Assembly: GCA_023408075.1 (NCBI GenBank)
Contig: JAEYKW010000045.1
Span: 1-64,000, forward strand
Reading direction: 5' to 3'
Length of the DNA stretch: 64,000 nucleotides
Source of the DNA: Bacillota bacterium
GTDB taxonomy: Bacteria; Bacillota; Clostridia; Christensenellales; SZUA-584
Shown here: positions 45,576-53,108 of the stretch, piece after piece
Position numbering within the stretch: the first letter of the stretch is position 1
Layout: each line of letters begins with the position of its first letter
Translations under genes and position numbers: made by a program
Notes under the pieces: generated by a model
The model's input: the letters and a program-made list of their open reading frames with translations, nothing else
What the model was told of the DNA's origin: nothing
Database searches by the model: none

Positions 45576-45878
45576 ATGAAACTGAAAATGCTGGTGCTGC
45601 TGGTGCTGCTCGGTGCGGTGCTGGTATCCGCAAGCGTGGGCACGCTTTCGGGGTATACCGCCGCATCGGCGTTCTCAGCGGCCATAACGGTTGATACCGA
45701 AAAAATTGAAGGCAGCCATAAAGACAGTTTAAGCGTGCAGGCGGCGGGGGTGGGTGCGGAAACGACAGCCCAGGCCGCACAAGAAGACATGCAGGCGGAG
45801 GGTGTGAGTGCGGAAACGACAGCCCAAGCCGCACAAGAAGACATGCAGGCCAAAGAGCCTGAACAGATCAGTGAATAA
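45576..45878 (+). CDS. small secreted protein with SipW-like signal and tandem 18-residue repeat
   Basis: 100 residues. Signal-like start MKLKMLVLLVLLGAVLVSAS then VGTLSGYTAASAFSAAI, a shortened version of the SipW-type signal in its neighbours. The mature part has two near-identical 18-residue units, GVGAETTAQAAQEDMQAE and GVSAETTAQAAQEDMQAK, encoded by a 54-bp tandem duplication (about 45750-45857). It is Ala/Glu/Gln-rich and probably helical. GGAGG precedes ATG 45576, 9 bp after the previous stop. It may be a minor fibre or anchor component, in the position of TapA in tapA-sipW-tasA operons, but without clear similarity. Confidence 0.65.
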   Translation: MKLKMLVLLVLLGAVLVSASVGTLSGYTAASAFSAAITVDTEKIEGSHKDSLSVQAAGVGAETTAQAAQEDMQAEGVSAETTAQAAQEDMQAKEPEQISE

Positions 45879-45913
45879 TGTGCGTCACGCACAACAAATT
45901 ATGGAGGATACAA

Positions 45914-46444
45914 ATGAAAAAAGTTTTATTGACGATTGCTTTGGTTCTTGTGGTGTCCACATCGCTTATCGCCGGAACGCTCGCCATGTATACAACAACG
46001 ATAGACAATCTCGCGGAAGGCAGCGTGGTGGCGAAGGAGTTCATACTGACGGAAGGCGGCACGGACAGCTTTGTGAAAGACGTTAAAATCGCCCCGGGCG
46101 AGACGGCCGATTGGCAGTTCAGCATTAAGAACTACAACGGCGCCACCGTGAGCGAGACAGCCATGGCTCTTGATATTAAGGTCAACGCACAGGCGACGGC
46201 AGGCAAAAGCCTTGTTCAGCCGCTGACCTTCACGGTGAAGGATCAGAGCGGCGCGGTGGTCGGCACAGCCACATCGAGCGGACTCATCAATTTCTCAGAC
46301 GAGTTTGCGCTGGCCGCAGCCGGACAGGAAAAGACCTACACGGTCTCCGTCAACTGGCCGAGCAACAACGCTGTGGACTTGAGCTACGCGGGTGCGAACT
46401 ATGGCACATCCGTCGCGGTGTCCGTCACTGGCACACAGAAATAG
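45914..46444 (+). CDS. TasA/camelysin-like secreted protein
   Basis: 176 residues from ATG 45914, chosen for GGAGG 6 bp upstream rather than the frame start at 45878. SipW-type signal SLIAGTLAMYTTTIDNLAEG, nearly the same as in the 317-residue neighbour. The mature domain follows the same order: VVAKEFILTEGGTDSFVKDV, then KIAPGETADWQFSIKNYNGA and YTVSVNWPSNNAVDLSYAGA. It lacks the CBM2-like C-terminus, so it looks like a single-domain subunit. TasA forms biofilm fibres in Bacillus and camelysin is its relative; a fibre role here is inferred from the fold and from sipW. Confidence 0.82.
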   Translation: MKKVLLTIALVLVVSTSLIAGTLAMYTTTIDNLAEGSVVAKEFILTEGGTDSFVKDVKIAPGETADWQFSIKNYNGATVSETAMALDIKVNAQATAGKSLVQPLTFTVKDQSGAVVGTATSSGLINFSDEFALAAAGQEKTYTVSVNWPSNNAVDLSYAGANYGTSVAVSVTGTQK

Positions 46445-46476
46445 TTATAAAGTTTACTTGATATAGATATGACTTA

Positions 46477-46507
46477 AGCGCCGTTGATTCGGCGCTATTT
46501 CTTTTTA
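46477..46507 (+). terminator. terminator of the TasA-like gene cluster
   Basis: AGCGCCG/CGGCGCT stem with loop TTGATT, followed by ATTTCTTTTT. Confidence 0.9.
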
Positions 46508-46676
46508 GAAAAGTGAACACTATTTCAAATAAAGATCAGTATGCTGATTTTTTTCAACTGCGCACAAGTGAGGACTTTGTAATAGACAGAAGTCCCATGT
46601 TTCAAAGCGTTTGCCATGGGATGCTTCGTCGCTTCGCTTCTCAGCATGACAGAAAGGATGAGTCGAGCGCAAAAAG

Positions 46677-46775
46677 CCTTCCCCCTCGGGGGAAGGTGGC
46701 GCGGAGCGCCGGATGAGGGGTTAAGCATAAGCTATTTATGAAATAACCTTATCAATCGCCTGACGGCGACAGCCT
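46677..46775 (+). repeat. dispersed two-hairpin repeat, copy 4
   Basis: Part A (46677-46721): CCTTCCCCCTCGGGGGAAGG hairpin, then TGGCGCGGAGCGCCGGATGA. Part B (46751-46775): ATCAATCGCCTGACGGCGACAG. This is the best-conserved copy in the window. Confidence 0.8.
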
Positions 46776-46841
46776 TCAGCCGAAATTAAAAACTTCGCTT
46801 CATGAAAAGCTATTGAGGCGGTCAGCACTAAAAACCAGATG

Positions 46842-46888
46842 GCATTCTCTCGGAGGATGAAGGCGCGCAGTGCCGAATGAGGGGCGTT
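46842..46888 (+). repeat. dispersed repeat part A, copy 5
   Basis: CATTCTCTCGGAGGATGAAG, then GCGCGCAGTGCCGAATGAGG. Same word order as the other part-A copies, with a weaker hairpin. Confidence 0.65.
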
Positions 46889-46949
46889 TATTTCTGACAT
46901 AAAAAGAAGCCGCCAATATCGGCAGCTCCTTTTGACAATTGGGAGATTG

Positions 46950-47630
46950 TCAGTTGCTGGGTTTGGGCAGGAACGGTATAATCCGTCCTGCGAAGCTCGG
47001 CATCGTCATCGTCTGCAGCCAGACCTTGCCGGGGCCGGTCAGCCTTGTGTTGAGCAGCCCTTCGCCGCCGAACAGTATGTTTTTGAATCCCTTGATCATC
47101 ATGACCTCGTAACCGACGTTCGCTTCATATGCCGCAATGTTGCCGGTATCCACAATCAGCGATTCGCCGGGCGCGAGCGTCTTTTCGCAGAGCGCGCCGT
47201 CAATCTCTATGAACGCAAGCCCTCTGCCGCTGAGCTTTTGCAGTATGAACCCTTCGCCGCCGAACAGCCCCGCACCGAGGCCCTTCACCACATGAACGCT
47301 GAGCGTCACATCGGGCTGCGCGCACAGAAACGCGCTCTTTTGAACGACGATATCGCCGTTTGATAAATCGAGCGCGGCGATCGCGCCGGGGAAGGTGGAT
47401 GCGATGGTGATCTCCTGATTCGGCGCCAGGGCCGAATAGGTTGCAAGGAACAGAGAGTCGCCGCTCAGCATGCGGCCAAGGCCTTTTAATAGCCCGCCCT
47501 TCATATTGGTTTCCATCTGCATACCGGATGTCATCCACGACATGCCGCCGGACTGTGTGTAAATGGACTCACCCTGACTGAGCTTGATCGTCACGGCGGG
47601 AAGATTGCCGCCGAAAATCTCATATTGCAT
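46950..47630 (-). CDS. TIGR00266/AIM24 family protein
   Basis: 226 residues from ATG 47630, which has GGAGG 7 bp upstream; the frame start at 47648 has none. The protein is a beta-rich, Gly-rich double barrel of the AIM24 family, with the typical opening MQYEIFGGNLPAVTIKLSQGES and repeated GGLLKGLGRMLSGDSLFLATYSA, GLGAGLFGGEGF and NILFGGEGLL segments. Bacterial members are cytoplasmic and of unknown function. They often adjoin membrane-protein genes, as here. Transcribed with the following small membrane-protein gene, 42 bp apart. Confidence 0.88.
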   Translation of the reverse strand: MQYEIFGGNLPAVTIKLSQGESIYTQSGGMSWMTSGMQMETNMKGGLLKGLGRMLSGDSLFLATYSALAPNQEITIASTFPGAIAALDLSNGDIVVQKSAFLCAQPDVTLSVHVVKGLGAGLFGGEGFILQKLSGRGLAFIEIDGALCEKTLAPGESLIVDTGNIAAYEANVGYEVMMIKGFKNILFGGEGLLNTRLTGPGKVWLQTMTMPSFAGRIIPFLPKPSN

Positions 47631-47672
47631 AGCATTGCCTCCTGTCAATTAATTTAAAATACCCGTCAATGC

Positions 47673-48341
47673 TTATAGAGAGTGGAACGGTACACTCAGC
47701 ATCATCACGACACCGAATACCAACGCGGCCAGAGATATACCGGTGACAACAAACTTCGTCTTCATGTTGGTAAATGTGCTGACAATACCGAGCATGAACA
47801 GCACTACAGCAAGTATCACTGTCACAAGGCCCTGCTTATCATCCAGCTGATTGGCGGCGGTACCTTCTTCAATTTTCGCCCAGCCTTCGTCGTATGTGGT
47901 TTCGGCTTGCTCGTAATAGGTGCCGATAAAGCCTTCCATTTCAAACGGTGATGCGTATTCCTCCTGAGCGTCGGCCCATTCGATCGCCGCACTCAGCTCA
48001 TCAGAGACGTTTTCATACATGAGCTGGTCGAGCTTGTATTGGAATCTGTCTACGTCGTCCGTGTTTCCCGAAGATTCCGCGAAAGCAAGGTCGACTCTCA
48101 AGCTGTTGATCTCGTTCCAGGTGGCCGTGTCCTGCGCAATGGTCTGAGAGGCTTCGTTGTAATACTGGTTCGCATCGGCGATGAGCGCATTGCCCTGCGT
48201 GTAGCATTCCGCCTGGTCGCCGCTGTAAAGTGCGCTCTGCCATGAGGCGTACGCCGTGAGCACCGCGGTGATGCCGAGGATGATCGCGATGAACAGCTCG
48301 AAACGGCGTGAGAACTTTTCGGAATTGATGTCTGTTTTCAT
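47673..48341 (-). CDS. DUF4337-like membrane protein
   Basis: 222 residues. A first membrane helix (FELFIAIILGITAVLTAYASWQ) is followed by a long soluble helical stretch (about 35-165) rich in Asp, Glu, Gln and Tyr, then two C-terminal helices (LVTVILAVVLFMLGIVSTF and FVVTGISLAALVFGVVMMLS). The layout of one helix, coiled segment and two helices, together with the WQSALYSGDQAECYTQ motif, resembles DUF4337-type proteins. A GGAG site precedes ATG 48341. Function unknown. Confidence 0.65.
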   Translation of the reverse strand: MKTDINSEKFSRRFELFIAIILGITAVLTAYASWQSALYSGDQAECYTQGNALIADANQYYNEASQTIAQDTATWNEINSLRVDLAFAESSGNTDDVDRFQYKLDQLMYENVSDELSAAIEWADAQEEYASPFEMEGFIGTYYEQAETTYDEGWAKIEEGTAANQLDDKQGLVTVILAVVLFMLGIVSTFTNMKTKFVVTGISLAALVFGVVMMLSVPFHSL

Positions 48342-48486
48342 AACCTGCTCCTTTAAAATATATTCATTTGAATGAGATATGTATTTGTAACCCCCCCGAA
48401 GAAATTAAACCACAGAGGAATCAACCGATAGTCAACCAAACAAAAGCGCCAACTTGCGCTCTCGCAGGGCTTGCTTATTAAAATGT

Positions 48487-49578
48487 TTACAAAAGCTTTT
48501 TGAGCGATGCGGGGGGGTCTTCACCGAACTCGGTTAAGAAATGATGCCGGAAGCTTTGATAGGCCTGATAGGCTTCTCTGTCCCGCCCGCTCCTGCGGTA
48601 AAGCGAAATCAGCCGCGCACAGGCCGTTTCGCTCGTCTTATTGTGATGCAGCAGCCCGCGCAGCACGTCTGCGGCTTTATTGAGCTGCTGCGTTTTTTCA
48701 TACTCGCTGCACAGATTCAAAGAAAAATGCTCAAAAAGGCGCTCGTAATAGGCCTGATGCTCCACGAGCCAGACGTAATCCTTGCCGTCCATAAAAATGC
48801 CGTTATAAACGTTCACCGCGCGTTCGAGTGTGCTCGCGCGTTCGCTTATGTCATTGGGCAGGGTAAGCGCCGCACAGAACACCTCAAGCTCGCTCGTAAT
48901 GCGCGCCGGATTGATGCGGTAGCTGTCAAGGCTGCGCAGTAAAATATCGGTGATGCCATATTCGCTGAACCGGTTTCTGATATTGTAGGCAGTCGTATGA
49001 AAATTTCGAACCGCCCGCTCCTCGGTCATATCGGGCCACAGCACTGCGCAGATGTAGTTTCTTGAAACCGCTTTGCCGCGCTGGCTTAACAGCAGGGCCA
49101 GCAGCTCTTCCGTTTTTTCCGTTCTGAACGCGGCCACGTCGCCCGGCTGCATGCAAAGGCTAAACTGGCCGAACACTTTAAAATGCGGCACAGCTGTTTG
49201 CTGCTCACGGACGATGCGCTTGTAGCGCGATACGCGCTCGATATGCCGCCGGATGTCGTCAAACTGGACGGGCTTTAACAAATACCCGATCGCATTGATC
49301 TGATAAGCCTGAAGCGCATATCTCTCGTGTGCGGTCACAAATACGACTTCGAGATTCGGATTTTTTTCCATAAGCAGCTCGCTGAGTGCCAGCCCGTTCA
49401 TTTCAGGCATTTCAACGTCAAGAAAGGCCACATCCGCTTCCAGAACGGCCTCATGGCCCACCGCTTTGACCGGATTCTGAAAGGCTTCAAGAAACCTGAC
49501 GCCGGGAATTTCTTTGAGTATCCGCTCGATTCTCAAAAGGGAGAGCTTTTCATCGTCCACTGCGATTGCGCGAATCAT
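48487..49578 (-). CDS. response regulator with SARP-type (BTAD) output
   Basis: 363 residues. The receiver domain (1-120) has the acidic pair in AIAVDDEKL, phospho-acceptor Asp in VAFLDVEMPEMNG and Lys in YLLKPVQFDD. The middle (about 130-225) is a winged-helix OmpR/SARP-like DNA-binding segment (FKVFGQFSLCMQ, LLALLLSQRGKAVSRNYICA, LWPDM). The C-terminal half (235-360) is a bacterial transcriptional activator (BTAD) TPR domain ending LYRRSGRDREAYQAYQSF. This layout is known for Firmicutes regulators paired with DISM kinases. It overlaps the kinase gene by 29 bp. AAAGGA precedes ATG 49578. Candidate regulator of the divergent sipW operon (inferred). Confidence 0.92.
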   Translation of the reverse strand: MIRAIAVDDEKLSLLRIERILKEIPGVRFLEAFQNPVKAVGHEAVLEADVAFLDVEMPEMNGLALSELLMEKNPNLEVVFVTAHERYALQAYQINAIGYLLKPVQFDDIRRHIERVSRYKRIVREQQTAVPHFKVFGQFSLCMQPGDVAAFRTEKTEELLALLLSQRGKAVSRNYICAVLWPDMTEERAVRNFHTTAYNIRNRFSEYGITDILLRSLDSYRINPARITSELEVFCAALTLPNDISERASTLERAVNVYNGIFMDGKDYVWLVEHQAYYERLFEHFSLNLCSEYEKTQQLNKAADVLRGLLHHNKTSETACARLISLYRRSGRDREAYQAYQSFRHHFLTEFGEDPPASLKKLL

Positions 49579-51487
49579 CGTCGTTTCCTTTCGGTATTCT
49601 GAATGAGACGGTTGTGCCGATCCCCTCGCTGCTTTTCACAATAAGGCCGCTGCCATACATGCGCATCAGCCGGTAATGGATATTCGTCATACCGACGCTC
49701 TGGCCTGTGCCGTTAAGCAATGTGCCGAGCTTTTCCGGCGGAATGCCTGCGCCGTTGTCGCTGACGGACACCGCGACAGCGTCATCGTCCGGCCGTATCC
49801 AAAGCACAACCTCTCCGCTGCCCGCTTTCCTGCGGACGCCGTGACGTATCGCGTTTTCGACGAGCGGCTGTATGGTCAGCGGGGGAAGCTGAAATGTGCC
49901 CGTCTCATCCATACGGCATTGAACGGTCAGGTTATCAAAACGGGCCAGCTCAAGGTCAACATAGTATCTGACCAGCGCAAGCTCGCGCTCAATCGGCACA
50001 CAGTTTTCGAGATTCTCAAAATCAAAGCTGCGCCGCAAATACTGCGCGAGCGAGTTGATCAGGCGGCTCGCTTCATTCGGATTGAGCTTAAACGTCTCGT
50101 CAATCACAGACAGCGAGTTGAAGAGAAAATGCGGCTTAATCTGCGACTGTAAAAAGGCCATCTCGGTCTGATGAATGCGGTCTTTGAGCTTGTCGCTTTC
50201 CATCAGCTGCAGGGAGAGGTCTTTGATGTGTTTATAGCTGTCCGCATTGTCCCGCGCAATCGCAAACGACTCGATGAGCAAAAACACAAAAAACCCGAAC
50301 GCGGATATTTCTCCTATCGGGTTTTCGAGCATACCGTTTTGGTATAAAGCGTCGAATATAGTGAGTATGAGCAGCAACAGCACGGAGAAAAACATAGGAT
50401 AAGCGTTTTTGCGCCCGCGGAATACGGCAAGACCGAGTGCAAAAAGCGTATAGAGCATCGTCACAAACAGATGAGCTTCGAATACGAGCACAAGCTGTGT
50501 GAAAATGCTGACCGGCACAGCGATCACGAAAAGCGAAAATGCCGCACCCAAACCAAAGAAAACGAGAGGCGGGCGATGGGGGATTTCCTGCGGAAACCGC
50601 CGCTTCATGAGGAATAGCATGATCGGATAAAAAAGCAGTATCGCAAGATAATCGAATTTGACGATCCATTCAAAAGGAAAGCCCTCGAACAGGCGGACAA
50701 CTGCGCGGTCGCCGTTGACCACCATGCGCATCGTCGCGCCGATGCACATCAGCACAAAAAGCAGGTTCTGCTTGTCGCGGCGCAGCAGATAAATCGTTAC
50801 GAAATAAACGGCCAGCGTCAAAAACGAGCCGATCATGAACAGGTCTTTATAAATCACAGCGCGATTCAAGTCTTGAATCTGATCGGGCGTTCCCAAATAG
50901 ATCGCGTGCCACATGCCGTTGCGCGCATAGATGAAGTTCGACGAATGGACGATGATATCGGCCTCGCTGCCGGTGGCTGTGAAATAACCGGCCTGAGGCA
51001 AAAACGAAGGGCGGAATCCGTCGGCGCTTTTAGCCACGGTGCCGTTTTGAGCAATCAGCTCGCCGTCCGCGTACACACTGTATGCGACGGACAGCAAAGG
51101 AATATACAGCCCGACCTTTTGGCCGCTTGTCAGGCCGCGAAGCGTCATCCGGTAAGTGCCGCACCCAAAGCCCGGCAGCTTTTGGCCGTCTATTTTTATG
51201 TTGTTCCATACGCCGGGGACGGTGGCTTTGACGGCAGTCTCTTCCTTGCTGCCAAAATCGCTGTCAGTGAGCAGCTCGTTCCAATAGAACTCCCATTCGC
51301 CCGAGAGCCTGACGACGCTGCCGCCTGAATCTTGGAAGTTGTATTCGCCGTTGTGGACCGCAGGGGCGTTGGCGAAGAGAGAGAGGCTCATCAGAGAATA
51401 AGAAAAAAAGCCGATCAGCATGACCGCAAAAACAAAGACGATATGTTTTCCGTGCTTTTTAAGCAGACATGACACCTTCTCAATCAT
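49550..51487 (-). CDS. sensor histidine kinase with 7TM-DISM sensor
   Basis: 645 residues. After a first helix (IVFVFAVMLIGFFSYSLMSL), a galactose-binding-like beta domain (about 45-205, GEWEFYWNELLTDSDF...VPGVWNN) lies outside the cell. Seven membrane helices follow (about 210-425), then a coiled linker and a LytS/His_kinase-type transmitter (QSQIKPHFLFNSLSVIDETF, His in KPHFLFN). The ATPase domain ends it (PLVENAIRHGVRRK, SDNGAGIPPEKLG). DISM sensors detect carbohydrates or other diverse ligands. It is transcribed away from sipW with its regulator partner downstream. Confidence 0.93.
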   Translation of the reverse strand: MIEKVSCLLKKHGKHIVFVFAVMLIGFFSYSLMSLSLFANAPAVHNGEYNFQDSGGSVVRLSGEWEFYWNELLTDSDFGSKEETAVKATVPGVWNNIKIDGQKLPGFGCGTYRMTLRGLTSGQKVGLYIPLLSVAYSVYADGELIAQNGTVAKSADGFRPSFLPQAGYFTATGSEADIIVHSSNFIYARNGMWHAIYLGTPDQIQDLNRAVIYKDLFMIGSFLTLAVYFVTIYLLRRDKQNLLFVLMCIGATMRMVVNGDRAVVRLFEGFPFEWIVKFDYLAILLFYPIMLFLMKRRFPQEIPHRPPLVFFGLGAAFSLFVIAVPVSIFTQLVLVFEAHLFVTMLYTLFALGLAVFRGRKNAYPMFFSVLLLLILTIFDALYQNGMLENPIGEISAFGFFVFLLIESFAIARDNADSYKHIKDLSLQLMESDKLKDRIHQTEMAFLQSQIKPHFLFNSLSVIDETFKLNPNEASRLINSLAQYLRRSFDFENLENCVPIERELALVRYYVDLELARFDNLTVQCRMDETGTFQLPPLTIQPLVENAIRHGVRRKAGSGEVVLWIRPDDDAVAVSVSDNGAGIPPEKLGTLLNGTGQSVGMTNIHYRLMRMYGSGLIVKSSEGIGTTVSFRIPKGNDDDSRNRSGR

Positions 51488-51496
51488 CCGCAGTTT

Positions 51497-51519
51497 ATTT
51501 CATTTATTGTATATGAAAT
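51497..51519. promoter_or_regulatory. inverted repeat in the kinase-sipW divergent region
   Basis: ATTTCAT-N9-ATGAAAT, perfect 7-bp arms, between the divergent kinase and sipW genes. A possible operator, but AT-rich arms of this size can arise by chance. Confidence 0.35.
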
Positions 51520-51610
51520 GACGAAGAAAGACAAATTGATTTATGTTTTTTGAGGTGCGCACGCGTTGTTTTATGCATACGGCAGATAATAAGAAAGACG
51601 GAGGCGCATT

Positions 51611-52138
51611 TTGCGGCAGGATAAAAAGACGACCGATGCTCAGATTGAGCAGATGCGGCTCGATATCGCCCGGGAGAAAATGAGGGAAACGGGCATTCGT
51701 GTACCGCTTACAAAAAAACAGCGCATGAAAAGAGCGCTGAATATACTGGGGCAGGCTGCGTTTGTCATTGCCGTCGCGGTGCTGGTTGTTTCGCTTGTTT
51801 TCGTTTATGCGGCCAAATCGAAGGGGGAGGTGCCCACGATTTTCGGCATGTATTCGTTGTTTGTGGTGGAATCGGGCAGCATGGAGCCGACGCTGACCGT
51901 GGGCTCGGTGATACTGAGCCGAAAGCCGCAGCATGCGGACGCGCTGGCAACCGGCGATATCGTCACGTTCCGTACCGGATCGGGCTATGTGGTGACGCAC
52001 CGCATTGTGGAGGTCATCGGCGGCGAGCCCGTGAAGTACCGCACCAAGGGTGATAACCCCGTGAACTCCCCGGATGAAGAGCTGCTCGATCCCGAGCGCG
52101 TGATCGGCATATTTGTGGTCAAAATCCCGTTTACATAA
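51611..52138 (+). CDS. sipW: SipW-type (ER-type) signal peptidase I
   Basis: 175 residues from a TTG at 51611 with GGAGG 6 bp upstream. A basic cytoplasmic head is followed by one membrane helix (about 44-68, LGQAAFVIAVAVLVVSLVFV). The S26B catalytic domain has nucleophile Ser90 in VESGSMEPTL and general base His130 in YVVTHRIVEV, the Ser-His arrangement of SipW and eukaryotic/archaeal peptidases, not Ser-Lys; GDNP (147-150) completes the site. It ends IGIFVVKIPFT without the C-terminal helix usual in SipW. It should remove signals of the TasA-like proteins at 44613-46444. It is followed by a pseudo-ABC ATPase gene 10 bp later. Confidence 0.93.
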   Translation: MRQDKKTTDAQIEQMRLDIAREKMRETGIRVPLTKKQRMKRALNILGQAAFVIAVAVLVVSLVFVYAAKSKGEVPTIFGMYSLFVVESGSMEPTLTVGSVILSRKPQHADALATGDIVTFRTGSGYVVTHRIVEVIGGEPVKYRTKGDNPVNSPDEELLDPERVIGIFVVKIPFT

Positions 52139-52148
52139 AGCGAGAACG

Positions 52149-53108
52149 ATGAATAAGAACGATGAAAAAACATTGGTCAGAATGGAGAAACTGCGTGCCG
52201 CCGAGTATCTGACAGTGGATACGCAGCCGCCGCGCCGCGTGCTCGAAAGCATTTGGCTGCGCATCAGAAGCGGGCAAGCTTGGGGTATTTATGCGCTGTC
52301 GTCCTATGAAGCCGGCTTGCTGCTGCAGATTATGGCCAACGTTCATCCGTATGAAGACGGGCGCTGTGTGCTCGCGGAGCGCGGTATGATGCGCAAAAAG
52401 CGCGTGATACTGCCGCACGTGTTTTATATCGGCAGTGCAGACATGCTGTATGACACGATGACTGTGCTTGAGTACCTGATGTTTGCGACGGCAAAGGAGA
52501 AAACGAAGACTGTGCAGAGGCAGGAGAGGCTTTTTGAATGGCTCATCGCATGCGGCCTTGGCGACATGTCGCTCACAGAGATACGCTGGCTCGACGACGA
52601 AGAGAAAGCCGTCGTGATACTGATGGCTGCGGCATGCTCTCAAAGCAGCATCGTGGTTTTTAACATGCCCCATCTGGTGTTCGGCGAGAACCTGCGGCAC
52701 GCGTTTGCAAATATCAGCAGCCGCATGCGTGCGGGCGGCAAGGCGTTGATTTTCAGCACAACGGACGCGAGCCTCATTCAAAGCGCGGGCACGCATACCG
52801 CTTTTCTGGCAGACGGCCGTATCGTCTTTCAGGGGGCGGTGGATGGCCTGCGGGCGCATTTCGATGTCTATTCCGTGCGGATTGAAGCCGACGACGAATC
52901 TGAAAAACGGCTCCGGGAGGCATACGCAGAATACCGGATAGACAGAAAGGACGACGGAGTGTATATCAGCGGGCGCAAGGGCCAGACACCGAAGGACATC
53001 TTTCGAGAGATTCTGGACGCGGGCATCGTGCCGGACGATATGAAGGTGCATCAAAAAACAGTCAAAAACGCGCTGGAGGAGCTCGCTCACAGGCATGATT
53101 TATCGTGA
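52149..53108 (+). CDS. degenerate ABC-ATPase-fold protein (all nucleotide motifs lost)
   Basis: 319 residues from ATG 52149, 10 bp after sipW. The whole-length pattern is that of an ABC-2 exporter ATPase: IRSGQAWGIYALSSYEAG stands where Walker A should be, with no Gly-Lys-Ser/Thr. VLEYLMFATA matches TVREHLRFFA-type sequence. EIRWLDDEEKAVVILMAAAC replaces the signature region without SGG. SIVVFNMPHLVF replaces Walker B with Asn for Asp and no Glu. FSTTDAS replaces the switch His, and ADGRIVFQGAVDGL is a normal ABC ending. It should therefore not hydrolyse ATP. It overlaps the permease-fusion gene by 14 bp. A structural or regulatory partner of that protein is inferred. Confidence 0.8.
   Translation: MNKNDEKTLVRMEKLRAAEYLTVDTQPPRRVLESIWLRIRSGQAWGIYALSSYEAGLLLQIMANVHPYEDGRCVLAERGMMRKKRVILPHVFYIGSADMLYDTMTVLEYLMFATAKEKTKTVQRQERLFEWLIACGLGDMSLTEIRWLDDEEKAVVILMAAACSQSSIVVFNMPHLVFGENLRHAFANISSRMRAGGKALIFSTTDASLIQSAGTHTAFLADGRIVFQGAVDGLRAHFDVYSVRIEADDESEKRLREAYAEYRIDRKDDGVYISGRKGQTPKDIFREILDAGIVPDDMKVHQKTVKNALEELAHRHDLS

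Larger units (their letters stand above)
46508..46949. other. repeat-filled region between convergent genes
   Basis: About 440 bp without a credible gene. It holds a GGATGCTTCGTCGCTTCGCT...CAGCATGACAG segment (46619-46651) of a type seen scattered in many Firmicutes genomes, then dispersed repeat copies 4 and 5. The two 67-residue ORFs across it are artefacts of the repeats. Confidence 0.6.
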
